A DNA stretch of 64,000 nt from assembly GCA_034440575.1 (NCBI GenBank), contig JAOTOL010001655.1, forward strand, positions 2,429,501-2,493,500, given 5' to 3'. Positions 44,334-55,932 of this stretch are shown in pieces (the first letter of the stretch is position 1; every line of letters starts with the position of its first letter). A program made the translations under genes and the position numbers. This DNA is from Imbricaverruca yamaguchii. Taxonomy: Eukaryota > Arthropoda > Thecostraca > Neoverrucidae. The notes under the pieces were generated by a model that saw only the letters and a program-made list of their open reading frames with translations, ran no database searches and was not told the DNA's origin.

Positions 44334-46542
44334 GTGGGGCAGCGTGCGTCGCCGTGTCACATATTTGTTCAAGCAGACGTGTCGGACTGCTGAAGCGCAT
44401 GGGTCCGCCCGGTTCCAAAGCGGTGCTTTTGGTCAGGTTCTTGCAGATCAGGTTGGTCCATCTGTCTCCGTGGAGATGCTCCAGTGAGTCGTGGTGAAGT
44501 CGAAATGGAGGCGACGAAAAATAACTCGACTGACTTAACATGGGAAATTTTGCGACCCTTTTACGGCCAAATCCATCGTAACGAATGCAATTTGTGGAAT
44601 AGCCAATCGTGTAGCAATGCAAACAATTCAAGGGGCTTTTATCGGAGCTTAAAGCATTGTCTAACTGGAACTTCGCTTCTTGAAAACACATCTAAAAATT
44701 CATAAGCAAAATTGACCTTCATTAGGAGACGAGGCTTGTGCCTTGTGTACAAAACAGTGAAATGACATATAAAAGCGGTTCAGGATAGGCCAGATGTCTG
44801 TATTTGTTCTGACTGTGTTTTGCGTCGGACAGGGTTTCAGGGAAAGGTAAGCAAGCAGAGATACAGGAGCCTTCAGGAGGGTTAGATAGACAGCCGTACG
44901 TATTAGGTAGGTATGACTGCGTACGTGACTACGTAATGCATATTTACGGATTTTCAATTATTTTCACATCAGGATCCATTCGATGCTTGGAAATTGCAAA
45001 CCTATCTGTCCATTTTTGGATAGGCTGTATTTTTAAAGCCCATAGTGGCAAGAGAATGCCATCCGATCAAACCATGTGAATGTATGTATTCACAATTAGT
45101 ATTGGCTTGACTATAATAATATTGACCAATCTTTTACACTTAATCTTGGATAATAATCTTGGAGTTCAATTGCTGCATGATTATTGGCATTGCCATGCAC
45201 AAATTTAAGGTGGCACACACTATGAACGTGCTCTAATTCCCGAACTCCAGTAGTGCATATCCTGAAAAAATGTCCACGTAGACAAGCAAGCAAACGCAGA
45301 ACATAATTGGAGATGAACCACCGAAACCAAAGTTGCATTTGGTAGAAAGGATTGGCCGTAAAATGGTAGAACTACATGCTGAAGGCATCATTCAATTAAC
45401 ATTTGACCCCTTCAGCGAAGTAGATCGTCAAATAATGTCACCTACATTTAATTGATTACTAAAATTGCTAAATACGTAAGATGGTCTATGAGATTGATTC
45501 ATTTGCCATTTAGTTGCAAATAGTGTTTGATAATCAAATGCTGCATAGCACAGGCATGGTAATATAAAACATTAAATTTGATGTTGTGTGTTACCACAAA
45601 TGAAATTGCGAGCATGTCCTATAATGGAACTGAGCCATTGGTATCTCCTTTGAAAACCATTATAAGATGGCAGTTAATATTTCACTTACGGTATGTACAC
45701 TTATATTTTGAATACTGCTGTCCATTACAGTTCATTTCATCGGCTAGCGATTAAGTCGGAATATTCCAACACAAATTTGCGGAGAAAATTTTGATTAAAT
45801 GTACCTAATCACCGAATTTTAGAAGTAGGCAATATTACATAATTGACAGCGTAGGGTTTATATTAAATGCATTCATAGACACATGACCCCATACTTTGCA
45901 AGCATCACCAATGACTGAAGATGGCAACAAAATTACTCGAATGCATATACGGGCCCAAGGCTTGGGCCTGAGGAACCTGGTCATGCTTCATTTGTTTAGC
46001 TCTTGTGCTGAACAATAATTGAAGTAAATCATGCCGATTTCTTGAACCGCAAAAGAGATCACGGGGAAAAGATTAGCTTGCCCACTGACAAAGGGACAGA
46101 ACTACTCCTGTCAGGTATACGATTTCGTTGAATTCGAACCAGATGAGGAGCGTTTCATTTGTCTTTTGGCAGCATTATGCTTGCTTGTACAGCCTGGCTT
46201 AAAAATGATATTGGTGAACTAAAAAGGTATATATGGTTTGATCGGTGGAATTGCGATATATCGTCCTAAAAAGGAAAGGTCAGTTCCTGTGTACGTTGTT
46301 CATCATTATTTTCATTGCATTTATTATATTTCTGATATATAACAAGTTTCATTTTAAATACGCCCCTTCGTTGGACCTGTGTTGAAGTATAGAGGAAAAA
46401 CTGTCATTCTAGTTCCTTTTCTAGCCAGCGAGGTAAACAAGCTACAACAAGAGATTTCTTGTTTTCTTGTTGTGTTGTTTCTTGTATTGTTTTGGAAGAG
46501 GAGATACGTTTCGTGGTTTTATCTACACAAAATGTATGTTGA
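44334..46542. other. No gene seen
   Basis: A+T-rich sequence, especially 45000-46500. Open frames are short and random. No mobile element was recognised. Confidence 0.4.
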
Positions 46543-46588
46543 ACAGTAAACATTGTTTACCGACGCATGGGTAAACAATGTTTACTGT
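46543..46588. promoter_or_regulatory. Hairpin of two forkhead-type palindromes
   Basis: Two 19-base arms, ACAGTAAACATTGTTTACC and its perfect complement, flank GACGCATG. Each arm holds GTAAACA and TGTTTAC around one central base, so four copies of the canonical forkhead core (RTAAACA) lie within 43 bases. FOX proteins bind this core. Binding here is inference. A small hairpin-forming transposon end or chance copying of one palindrome are alternatives. Confidence 0.5.
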
Positions 46589-47641
46589 ACCGGCCCTTGA
46601 AAACCGTCCCTAGTGTTACATTTAAGTGACTGTCTGATGTACGGTCCAACCTGTGCTGAATATGTGGAACTTTGAAGGAAGCTCTGTTGTTTTGAACAGT
46701 GCACCAACTCCGATCAGTTACCTCGCACCTTGCTTGCCCCAGTTAACCGGATGGCGGCATGATCCCTTCAGACATGATTTCTTTTCTTTTCTTTTCCTAG
46801 GTGATATGCCAGGAGCAGCTGCCTGCCAGCTGACGTTTCCAGAACTACTAGTGTTCGCCGTGTCGTTAGTGCCGTTAGTTAATCAGCTTGCGTGTTGCTC
46901 CGACTACAACAGCAGCAGTACTTGGTGTTTCCAGCAGCGTCGGCCACGCTGATGGTGGATATCGAATGTCACTCGAGACTCTTTGTTGTTCTGGTATAAG
47001 GTGCGGTCTCCAGTTGACCCGTGATATATTCATGGATATTGATATATACGTAGGTCATGACTAGATTTGAGATACCTGTCCGATAATCGGCACCTGTGAC
47101 CTTTTTGCCATTTATCTCCGCTGCGTTGGTTGTCGCATGACCCTTCGTCAGCAAACTGTATGGCTGCATTACGTGTTCCTTGTAAATTAATCATAATTCA
47201 TTCCAGCTTCGATACCAGGTCGACGAACGATGAATACAATCATATACATTAATTATTAATGCTGGGGATTGCAGATGTGCATTCCAGTGCCGAAAAAAAA
47301 TCCCTGTGCCAAATAACGCATGGAATGTGCTGCCACAAAATCGTCCACAATTGAGACATCTGAAGGGGCCATCCCTTTAAAGGGATTACATCATAGCCTT
47401 GAGGAAAGATTGTGCATCTATGCTTCAATTTCAATAGCTTGTGGTTAGTTAGAAACAGCGCATATGCGATAAATGTGAAGATAACAAACAATAGAACACG
47501 CCTGACTACTTCGAAGCCCCAAGCGAAACTGTTAAGGAAACTGAGAATGGAGCACGGATCAATTGGCAGTATTAGGTCGGTTCGCCTCAAACGATCTGGT
47601 CTGCATGTCAGGGAATATACTCGCCGATGATCGATACTCAC
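46589..47641. other. No firm gene; includes intron downstream of the VWC exon
   Basis: A polypyrimidine run plus AG (TTTTCTTTTCCTAG, ending at about 46800, plus strand) looks like an acceptor, and 46800-46952 is open, but the peptide has no recognisable domain. On the minus strand this stretch lies downstream of the VWC exon donor at 47642. No further exon was recognised. Confidence 0.35.
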
Positions 47642-47771
47642 CATTTTTCGGCGGAGGAGGTCCACAAATAGAACAACACTCGTGCTCTGGGTTGTTCTCA
47701 AATTCGTTGTAGATACACAGGTGAAATGGACACCCGAATATGTCGCATTGCATATGCACATCCTCCGTCTC
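47642..47771 (-). CDS. VWC-domain gene, second half of the domain
   Basis: This 130-nt exon lies between a CTTGCAG acceptor and an ATG|GTGAGT donor. It reads ETEDVHMQCDIFGCPFHLC, then the paired-cysteine ending HECCSICGPPPPKNG. The pattern C-x4-C-x3-C then CC-x2-C is the second half of a von Willebrand factor type C domain. It starts in phase 0, matching the exon at 51577-51701. VWC proteins are secreted and often bind BMP ligands (chordin, kielin/crossveinless and brorin types). Which of these it resembles cannot be told from one domain. An 18-bp minisatellite lies about 80 bases upstream on the gene strand. Confidence 0.6.
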
Positions 47772-47844
47772 CTGCAAGCACACGACCATCGTTGGCATTG
47801 TACCATCTGTTGCATGACTGTCATCGCGGAACTTGCTTCGGGAC

Positions 47845-47975
47845 AAGTGCAAGACAAGTGCAAGTGACAAGACAAGTGCAAGTGACAAGACAAGTGCAAG
47901 TGACAACACAAGTGCAAGTGACAACACAAGTGCAAGTGACAACACAAGTGCAAGTGACTATACAAGTGCAAGATA
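47845..47975. repeat. 18-bp minisatellite (GACAAGTGCAAGTGACAA)n
   Basis: About six to seven units with few changes, in the intron just upstream of the second VWC exon (minus strand). Because 18 is a multiple of three, each frame gives a fixed six-residue repeat. Confidence 0.9.
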
Positions 47976-50900
47976 AAAATGTAAATCGGTAAAATGACAA
48001 AACGTAATTAAGAACACGTCGACTACAAAGCGTTAAATTATGAAGAAGTCAAAAGGATAGAAAGTCAAACGGACTGCAAGTCGAATGGAATACAAAGTCG
48101 ACAAGAGGTACACCCCTACCGGCAGAATATGGAACCTGACGAAGCATTTCATCTTGAAACTCCCGCCTTCCCCAGTTGACGGTGAGAGGACAGAACATTA
48201 CTGACCCACAAGTCGTAGACCACTTTTGAAAAGCCCCATTGCTTATGTTTCTCACTTTAACACTAACATGGCGCCCTTACTTCTTTCTACCATAAGCCAC
48301 GTTTCATGACGTTATTCAGAGAAAATCCACAGAAAACAACAAAGAACAGCCCAGACGGCCGGTAATTAGCCCCACATAGTGCGACGGAGGAAAACATACA
48401 CGATGACGGGCACATACACATGCACACACATGTATATATATGTATATATACATATACATGTATTTATATTTATATATGCGCCTTTATGATCTATTTTGCC
48501 ATCCTGGGGCTGGCCCTGGCTATGTCGAGTGAAGACGGATGGAGGTAAAAATTGAGTGTTTCAAATTCGCTATTTTTCTTAGCGAATTGTAAATACTTCA
48601 CAGTACCATTTAACCGAAATGCCTGCAGTGCAAAATCAGAAATTTGCAAAGGATGAAGACGTGATCAGTCCAACGTTCCAAAATCATCAATCTGTCTCTA
48701 ACATTTTGGGGAATGCACTTTTACCGTACACGAATTGAAATTCTGCATTGGTGGCCAATTTCATTCCATATAGCATCAGTTACCCTCCGTATTATTAGGA
48801 CCAAAAAAACGTTTGTGGCTGGAGAACAATTTGACGACATTAAGGAATAGCATGGCATAGATGGAAAGGTACTAAAGACAAAGTGAAGTGCCACCTGTAT
48901 GAGACATCAGGGTGTACGGCATTGACGATAGTGTGACGGTACCGACTGCAAACTGCGACAACACTATGGGCAACACTATGCGACAACACTAACAAGTGAT
49001 CTTACTGGGCATATTACAACCGTACTGAGTTCGAGGACATGGCGTTCCAACAGGAACTACACAATTTTAGGCTCAAAGCCACTGTCACAATGGTACGGCC
49101 AATGCATCTGGGGCGAGGAGGAGCGAAGTGAGATTTGTTTTCCATTTGCGGCCGCTCGCCGCCATCACTCGAGCTATATTGATGGTACTGAGGTTCATGC
49201 CGACGAGGTTTGTGAACTGGGCCGTGATGCCATTGAAAACTCAATGGTCAGCTAAGTTTTAGTGTGAGGTGAAGCCTTTGTGCAGCAATTAACTTTATGC
49301 GCAGACCTGCTATTCGATGGGGACACCCTAGATCATTTTCTACGCACTATTCAGCGGCACCGTACCTGTGATACAAGTAGGTGTACAGGTCGGTCAGATC
49401 CATTAGAGATGAAGAAATTGATTGTAAACCAGATTGGTGAGCCACACAAGATCAGTAATAATGAAGACTAGCATTCCTTTGCTGGTGCATTTAAATCGTC
49501 AAAGTGACCAAGTACACCGAAGTGAAACATATGGCATGTAGAAGCATTCCTGAATGCATTCATGGAGCCCAGGTAATGTAGAAGCATTCCGAGACATTTT
49601 GCAATTCTTCACCAGCAAGCCATTTGCGAGCGGCTGAAACTGACCTATGTACTGCGAGACAATCAAGTCCGACAATCAGAAGTGTTGCTTTATATACATT
49701 TGAGGGGGAATTCCCCTCAATGTTGGCTTTGGCTCCAACCCAAAATAATTTTAACTTTTTAACATGGAACCCCATGAAGTGTGCATCCCCGACTTCAGTT
49801 GGATCCGCCAATTGTTTTCATGTATTATGACCCCCCCCCCACAAAAAATATCAGAAAACAACTTCCGTGTTGAGAACTCATCAGGCAATTGACTAAATAC
49901 ATATATTTCGGAAAGGTATATTGTGGATTAAGTTGACGTGCATCTACAAATAAATATACGTAAGCTTCTAGGTACTCTGGGAACTGAGGGCCTCTGCAGA
50001 CGAAACAATATTTGGCGCAGCTAGAGACCACATATCTTCACAGATGCATTTTTTTAAAAAAATATTGGCCTACACATAAGTAAATCAAGCCAGCAAATAA
50101 CATACAACATGAAAACATATCTAGAGCGGAAATTGAAAAAAAAGGTGATTCAACTGAAAATCTGTCACCGCAAATTTTAAACGGCAATGTATGGAATAAC
50201 ATGATGCATATGCCACTATTGGATTTGTAAAAATTGTTTGTATCAAGCCAGGTAAGCATCAAGTAAGCATCTTTAAAGTGTGGCAAAGAGCTTGAGATCC
50301 TATCCGCTCGAGTGTTCAGTAAGCTAGCTTTGCGTCGGTGGCAGGTGTTTCTGGCCTGTTCCCTGCCTATAGCATTGTATCCACATATCCGTATATATTT
50401 GTGTCACTCGTTGGGTGTCGTGGAAGTGAGTGATGAACTGCAGTTTTGGCCATTGCATCATCGAGACCCGTCGTGTTTTGCCGTAACCTACTTGACATGT
50501 CTGCAATTTCATGCCGCATACAGGAGCGGCAGTACTGCGAATACAGCAAACAAAAGATGAGATATGTAAGATATGTAAAAGATATGTAAGCTGTCAGCGG
50601 CATGACAATTTAGAGCTCCAGTTTACAAACAGCGGAGGTCAGGAACTGTGTACGACGAAGACACCTCCACTGAGGCGGCGGGCGGCTGCCGGCGGACTAG
50701 CCAAGGGGTGGCTGTCACATGACTGAGAGCCCGGAACCACGGAGGGTGCTCTCCTACCGACACGTTGATGATAAACATCCTGCTTCATAACGCCTGAATG
50801 TCATTTAGTTATGTCTTCATCTGACTCTGATTACTCTGGAATTTAGAAATAAGCACAGCATGGTTTTATCGTTCACGTGTTACTTTGCTCCACATTATAC

Positions 50901-51211
50901 CGAACTTTACACTCATCTGCAAATAAATTATATTTAAAAGTGCAAGTTTACACTGGGCCAAATACAACTTTTAACAATACGAATTCTGGATAACTGCTTC
51001 TCAAATGACTTAAATGAACAAAAAACTAACTTCGCTGCTCTTTTTCATCTCGAGTGCACTAGTTGTGGCAATATCGTGTGGCCGTACAAGTGACAAGATC
51101 GAGGAAGCGGTCAAACATTGAAGCATATCAGAACCTACCGACACAACCGAAAAAAACCGAAGAAACAGTGCAGCAATACAGGCACTAGCATTACGGTCCG
51201 GGAAATACACG
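47976..51211. other. Presumed VWC-gene intron; no other gene seen
   Basis: If the two VWC exons belong together, this is intron. It contains an AC/AT microsatellite (48416-48475) and a poly-C run (49831-49840). No coding exon or mobile element was recognised. Confidence 0.4.
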
Positions 51212-51229
51212 CTATGGCATGGCTATGAC

Positions 51230-51535
51230 ACGATCAGTGTGACACAGTGGGTAACATAACACGACAGTAATGATGCAATGTATGAAACACATGATAAAGT
51301 ATGACTTCACACGATCAGTGTAACACAGTGAGCAACACAATACGGCAGTAATGATGCAATGTATGAAACAAATGATATAGTATGACGGTGAAAAGATCGG
51401 TGTGATGCAGTGGGCGACACAATATGACAGTAATGATGCAATGCATGAAACATATGATATAGCAGGACTGTGCCACAAGTGACACAGTATGCAACACAAC
51501 ATGGCAATAATGATGCAATGTAGTAAACAGAATGT
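51230..51535. repeat. About 80-bp tandem repeat, four copies
   Basis: The word AGTAATGATGCAATG recurs at 51266, 51347 and 51429 (and as AATAATGATGCAATG at about 51506), with spacings of 77-82 bases and similar flanks (CACAGTG, GCAACACAA, ATGAAACA). It lies directly downstream of the first VWC exon on the gene strand. Confidence 0.8.
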
Positions 51536-51576
51536 GTGGCGTAATGCCTGCAGTGTAGTGTCAGTACCGACGTCAC

Positions 51577-51701
51577 CGAGCACTGGCAGTGCACACAGAG
51601 GGTGAACGCTCCGTCTCGTCTGGGCGAGTGTCCCCAGGAGAGCTTTTCCCCTAGCGCCACAGTATGCTTGCGCAGGTAGCACTCGGTGGTGGTCAGGTTG
51701 G
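51577..51701 (-). CDS. VWC-domain gene, first half of the domain
   Basis: This 125-nt exon starts after a strong acceptor (CTGCTCTCGTTTCAG) with two bases of a split codon and ends in phase 0 at CTCG|GTGACG. It reads NLTTTECYLRKHTVALGEKL, then a tryptophan and FTLCVHCQCS, matching the first half of a VWC domain (C, then G-E-x-W, then C-x2-C-x-C). An N-glycosylation sequon NLT precedes the first cysteine. Joined in phase to the exon at 47771-47642 it gives a full single VWC domain. Upstream exons with a signal peptide were not recognised. Minisatellites lie on both sides. Confidence 0.6.
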
Positions 51702-51754
51702 CTGAAACGAGAGCAGCCGGCCCCTGAGTCAGCCGCGTGCCAGTGAGCCGGCTC

Positions 51755-52235
51755 CGGAGAGACGACACGTGGGTCTGCGCCAACAGTTCAGGAAGATAGC
51801 GCGGACGTGCAGTCAGTTCTGGGAGATGGTACACTTGTGGGAGCAGTTCAGAGAGACGACACGTGGGTCGGCGCCAACAGTTCAGGAAGATAGCGCGGAC
51901 GTGCAGTCAGTTCTGGGAGATGGTACACTTGTGGGGTTCAAAGACGACACGTGGGTCTGCGCCAACAGTTCAGAAGATAGCGCGGACGTGCAGTCAGTTC
52001 GGGAGATGGTACACTTGTGGGAGCAGTTCAGAGAGACGGGTCTGCGCCAACAGTTCAGGAAGATAGCGCGGACGTGCAGTCAGTTCAGGGAGATGGTACA
52101 CTTGTGGGAGCAGTTCAGAGAGATGACACGTCTGCAGGAGCAGTTCTGGGAGATGGCAGATCTGTAGGAGCAGTTCAGGGAAGTAGCGCTTATGAGGCGA
52201 CAGTTCAGGGATATGGTACGTCTGTGGGAGTAGTT
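51755..52235. repeat. 93-bp minisatellite with about 31-bp subunits
   Basis: Four to five copies of a block containing GACACGTGGGTCTGCGCCAA, GGAAGATAGCGCGGACGTGC and GGGAGATGGTACACTTGTGG. Starts lie about 90-94 bases apart. Within a block, AGCAGTTC-like words recur every 30 bases or so, and the right end (52090-52230) shows single subunits. The array begins about 55 bases upstream of the first VWC exon on the gene strand. Confidence 0.85.
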
Positions 52236-52567
52236 ATGAAAGCATGGTAATCAAAGTGTTTAGACTTAATGAGAGCCACATGGTCCCATCTGTGTTAAGC
52301 CTGTAAAGGGAAGACACTATGAACCGGGACAAAAATACACTCGTCGCGCCAACCAATACCACATCCCAAATTCCAAAGATCCACCAACATCACACACACA
52401 CACCCATCAACACCTATCTACCTTAACTAGCCAGCCCTATTCACTCGATACCGCGTAGCACACGCGTAGATCGAGTGCCCTACCTATCATTTTCACACTT
52501 CACCCATGCCTTTTTAAAGGGACCTGCACCGTGTACACTGTACACCTACTGGCATAAATCTCATCCC
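52236..52567. other. Likely 3' UTR of the LINE tail; no gene
   Basis: No coding signal. The minus-strand sequence follows the LINE C-terminal relic and contains CAGTGTACACGGTGCAGGTC, so it may be its 3' UTR. Confidence 0.35.
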
Positions 52568-52840
52568 ATCCATCGCTAATTATAACTCGAAAACAAAATT
52601 TTCCAGCCAACAAAACTTGTCCACCCTATTTTTGAATGCCCCCAATGAGGGACTCCCCACAACATCAGCAAGCAGTCTATTCCATTGATCAGCCACCATT
52701 TGACTGGACACCTGTTGTCACTTAGCTGGCGTCCTACACCTTGACTTGTCTAATCTAAGACCAATTTCGCTAACATCACAAGTAGTGCAATCACACCGAA
52801 TTTGGTGTGAATGTAGCGGCTTGGGTAGATACGTTTCTTT
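52568..52840 (-). pseudogene. LINE C-terminal tail relic
   Basis: One minus frame reads VSSQMVADQWNRLLADVVGS then PSLGAFKNRVDKFCW, the pattern N-x-L-P-x2-V-V-x-(A/S)-PSLxxFKN-x-(L/V)-DK that ends many CR1/L2-type reverse transcriptases. The upstream part is broken by stops. It is a different family from CR1 copies 1-3. Confidence 0.55.
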
Positions 52841-53299
52841 TGATGTGTCCGTATAGTGAGCTTCAGAGATATGCAACTTGACGATATGTATATCGAGAGG
52901 CGAGAGATCGAATACGGGGGATGGGAGAGTGATTTTTAGGCGTACCGGGCCATAAAGGTCATTTGCGCCGCCTTTAAAGGATCACGCCACATGTCTGTCT
53001 ATAAAAGCGAGTGTTTGCGATGAAGGTTCAGGCAAGTGGGCATTTACGTTAAGGGAATTTTACGTTATACTTTATGTGACATTTTAGGTGCTGTATGCTA
53101 GGTTGGGGACAACTCCCTGATGTCTAAATGGTTTTACTTTTACTTTAGTCCTCCACAAAATAATTTGTAGTTTGGGTGGGGGTAGGGTGCTTTGAGAATG
53201 ACGAAGAGTTCATTTTGTCAGGGTGCCGGCTTTAGCCTACTCTTATCGAAGAGCACCGAGGGATCTTTACCATGCGAACAAGGAGGTAATTGTCCACGC
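52841..53299. other. No gene seen
   Basis: G+T-leaning sequence without a recognisable feature. Confidence 0.4.
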
Positions 53300-53491
53300 C
53301 GCTTATCATGCCGGCCGCCGCGTGATAGTTGTTAGTAGCTGGTTAGTCTAGGCATGTCATGCAGGGTTGTCAGTTGGGTTAGTACGGTGCTTGGCCCTGT
53401 CGGGGCGAACAGTCGGGAGTGGGTCGCGCGTCCGTGGTGTTATAACTATAAACCACGACCCGCGCTCCGCACATGGGACACACGTACGACA
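53300..53491 (-). repeat. Possible 3' LTR of the Gypsy element
   Basis: On the minus strand a purine tract (GGAGGGGAGA) is followed at 53491 by TGTCGTACGTG, the arrangement of a polypurine tract and LTR start. A second purine tract (GGAGGGGAGG) lies about 70 bases upstream. The LTR end was not found and no matching 5' LTR occurs in the window. Confidence 0.25.
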
Positions 53492-53679
53492 TCTCCCCTC
53501 CAAGTTCACGATCAGGTGCTACACTATATGTCAACGGCTGCTCCACATTCCTACCTCCCCTCCGAGTCGACAACGACGACAATCCGTTGGTGTCGATTCC
53601 ATAATAACATGCCGCTACAGCTCGGGCAACAGCACAATGTGTCACAAAATAGACATCGTGCCGGCGAGCGCTTGAACGC

Positions 53680-55932
53680 TACCCGAAAGAGGAAAGGCTG
53701 GGGCCGATTTGGAGGCGAGCGGGGCGGTGAGAACGCCTGCAACTGCGACGGGGCGCCGGACGGGTCGGCGGCTGTGGGGGCGGTGACTGTCGGTCGGTCA
53801 ACTCGTCCGCAAAACGAGCAGTGCGCGGTGGGCACGTCGGCGCCCACCACCCACCCGTCCCAACGCGCAGGCTGGGCAGTGTCATAGCCGCTCAATGATA
53901 GCGGTCACGGGCCGCCTGCCGGAGCGTGTCGGCGCGGGCGTCAGACATCAGTGGCTCTCGCTGCTGGCGAGGCAGCCGCTCACGGCATGCCTGACAGGAG
54001 CCAACTGAGTCGGCAACATCGCGGTCGATGCCGGCCCAGTATACAGACTGGCGTGCACGGCCCTGAGTGCGTTCGACTCCTTGGTGCGAGTCGTGCAGGC
54101 GCTGCAGAGTCTCTGTTCTGAGGCTTCTGGGGATGACCAGACGAGGGCCACGTACCAGGATGCCGTCGTCAACGGCCAGGCGATCTCGCACGCCCCAGTA
54201 TGGTCTCAGGGCCGCCGGCAGGTCACGTCTCTGATCAGGGAAGCCGTTTGTCATGGCGTCGCACAGCGCCACGTACTCGGCGTCGGCGCGGGAGGCGTCA
54301 CGGACGCGAGCCAGCGTGACATCCTCAATTGGAGACACCCGGGCTCCGTCTGGATTCAGCTGGGTCACCGAGCGCACAAAAAGACTGTGGAGCTGATGGG
54401 TCACGTCATCTTCGGCTTCCTCGTCGTCTAGTGTGGGGTCATCCACAGGGGTTCTGGAGAGAGCATCTGGGATGCAGTGATGCTTGCCAGACTGCCAGAT
54501 TGTTGTAAAGCTGTACACCAGGAGCTTCATGCGGAGGCGCTGCGGCCTGGAATTGTCGATCTCAGGCAGAGATTTCTGGTTGAGAATGCGCACTAACGGG
54601 CGGTGGTCGGTGAAAACGTCGAATGACGAGAGGCCTGCCCAAAACAGGTGGCACTTGTGTACGACCCAGGTCACAGCAAGGAGCTCCAGCTCGATGACGG
54701 CGTATCGTGATTCCGTGGCCGATAGGGATCGTGAGCCGCATTGCACCAGTCGCCACTGTTCATCGTGACGCTGGAGGAGTGCGTACCCAAGGCCGTGCAA
54801 CCGAGAGGCTTCTGTCTGCAGGGCGGTGGATCGTTGTGGGTCAATATACGCGAGTACTGGGGGTGAAACGAGCGTCATTTTCACTGCCTCGAAGGCCTGA
54901 GTGTAAGCATCGGTCCATACCCATATGTTCTGGGGCCACAGAAGGTCGCGCAGCGGTTCGGCCGCCAGCGCAGTGTCAGACGAGAAGGCATCCAGTTGAT
55001 TCACTAGTCCCATGAAACTGCGCAAATCGGTGAGATGGCAGATGTGGGGAACTCAGTGATGTCCATGACATTCCGCTGTTCGACTGCATAGCCGTCGGCG
55101 GTCACATCGTGTCCACAGTAGCTAACCGACGACACGGCAAACACCAGCTTGCCGGAGTGCAGCGTGATGCCGGCTGCATCACACCGCTCCAAGACTTGAA
55201 TCACGTATTGCAGGTGCTCTGCATACTGGCAGTCGCGTGCCAGCACGTCGTCAACGATTTTGCGCGTACAACTGATGCCGGGGAGGGCTTGGTCACCTCG
55301 CCGGTTATATTCGTCTCCGCTGGTCGAGAGACCTTGACGCAGTCGGAGCATTCGGAACCGACCTCGTAGCGTAATGAAGCAGGCGAGGTCCTGGTCACGG
55401 GAGTCTAGTGGGACCTGGAAGTAATATGATCGGGCGTCGAGCTTCGTGAAGTAGCGCGCACCCCGACAGCGATGGTGGAGACCGCCTCCTGCGGTATGCA
55501 TACTGGGTGGGCGCCACGCCGAACGAACTCGTTCAAGCGGGTGAAGTCGACAGTCAGGTGCACTGACGATCCATGGCTGTCGGCAGGATCTGTGCGTTTC
55601 GCCACTGGGACGATGGTGTGGCACCAGTCGGTGGGAAAATCCACAGGAGCGATGACGCCTTGCTCCGGGAGTTCATCCAACTGCTGAGTGATATCATCCT
55701 GCCACGCAAAGGGGATGGGCGGAGCTACTGCATACGGACGAGGGTCGTCCGTGAGCTCGATACGTGCCGGGCAACCAGCCATTTCACGAAGAGGCGGGGC
55801 CGTGCTGAAGACCCGTGGGAATGCTTCTTGATGATGAATGAATGATGAAATGAATGAGCTCCGCCAGGTGAGCTGCTCGTTGCTGCCGGGAAGGCTCCCC
55901 AAGAGCCGGATCCCAGGTCGGGAGCGGCCCAC
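53680..55932 (-). pseudogene. Gypsy retrotransposon pol, integrase core deleted
   Basis: Minus strand, three frames. 55932-55460: RT start (RIELTDDPRPYAVAPPIPFA, LPEQGVIAPVDFPTDWCHT, LTVDFTRLNEFV). 55470-55020: RT core (YFTKLDARSYYFQVPLD, RKIVDDVLA with both Asp). 55025-53892: RNase H (LQTEASRLHGLGYALLQ, where the usual Asp of TDAS is Glu; FTDHRPLVRIL; PDALSRTPV), then the integrase zinc finger (HDSHQGVERTQGRARQSVYW, CQACRE). At about 53945 the text jumps from REPLMSDA to RADTLRQAARDRYH, an integrase C-terminal motif, so the integrase catalytic core is missing. An in-frame TGA follows, then TLPSLRVGT and PPRTARFADEL. Gag and protease were not found. It is dead. Confidence 0.8.

Noticed and set aside
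42704..44497. 597-codon plus-strand frame as a repeat protein
   Set aside because: It follows the 40-bp unit through all three readings, starts inside an antisense CR1 and has no signal peptide or unique domain.
46653..46952. Possible exon after a TTTTCTTTTCCTAG acceptor
   Set aside because: The peptide has no recognised motif and no matching donor or partner exon.
53354..53887. Plus-strand frame of 177 residues
   Set aside because: It lies antisense to the Gypsy integrase C-terminus and possible LTR, and has no domain.
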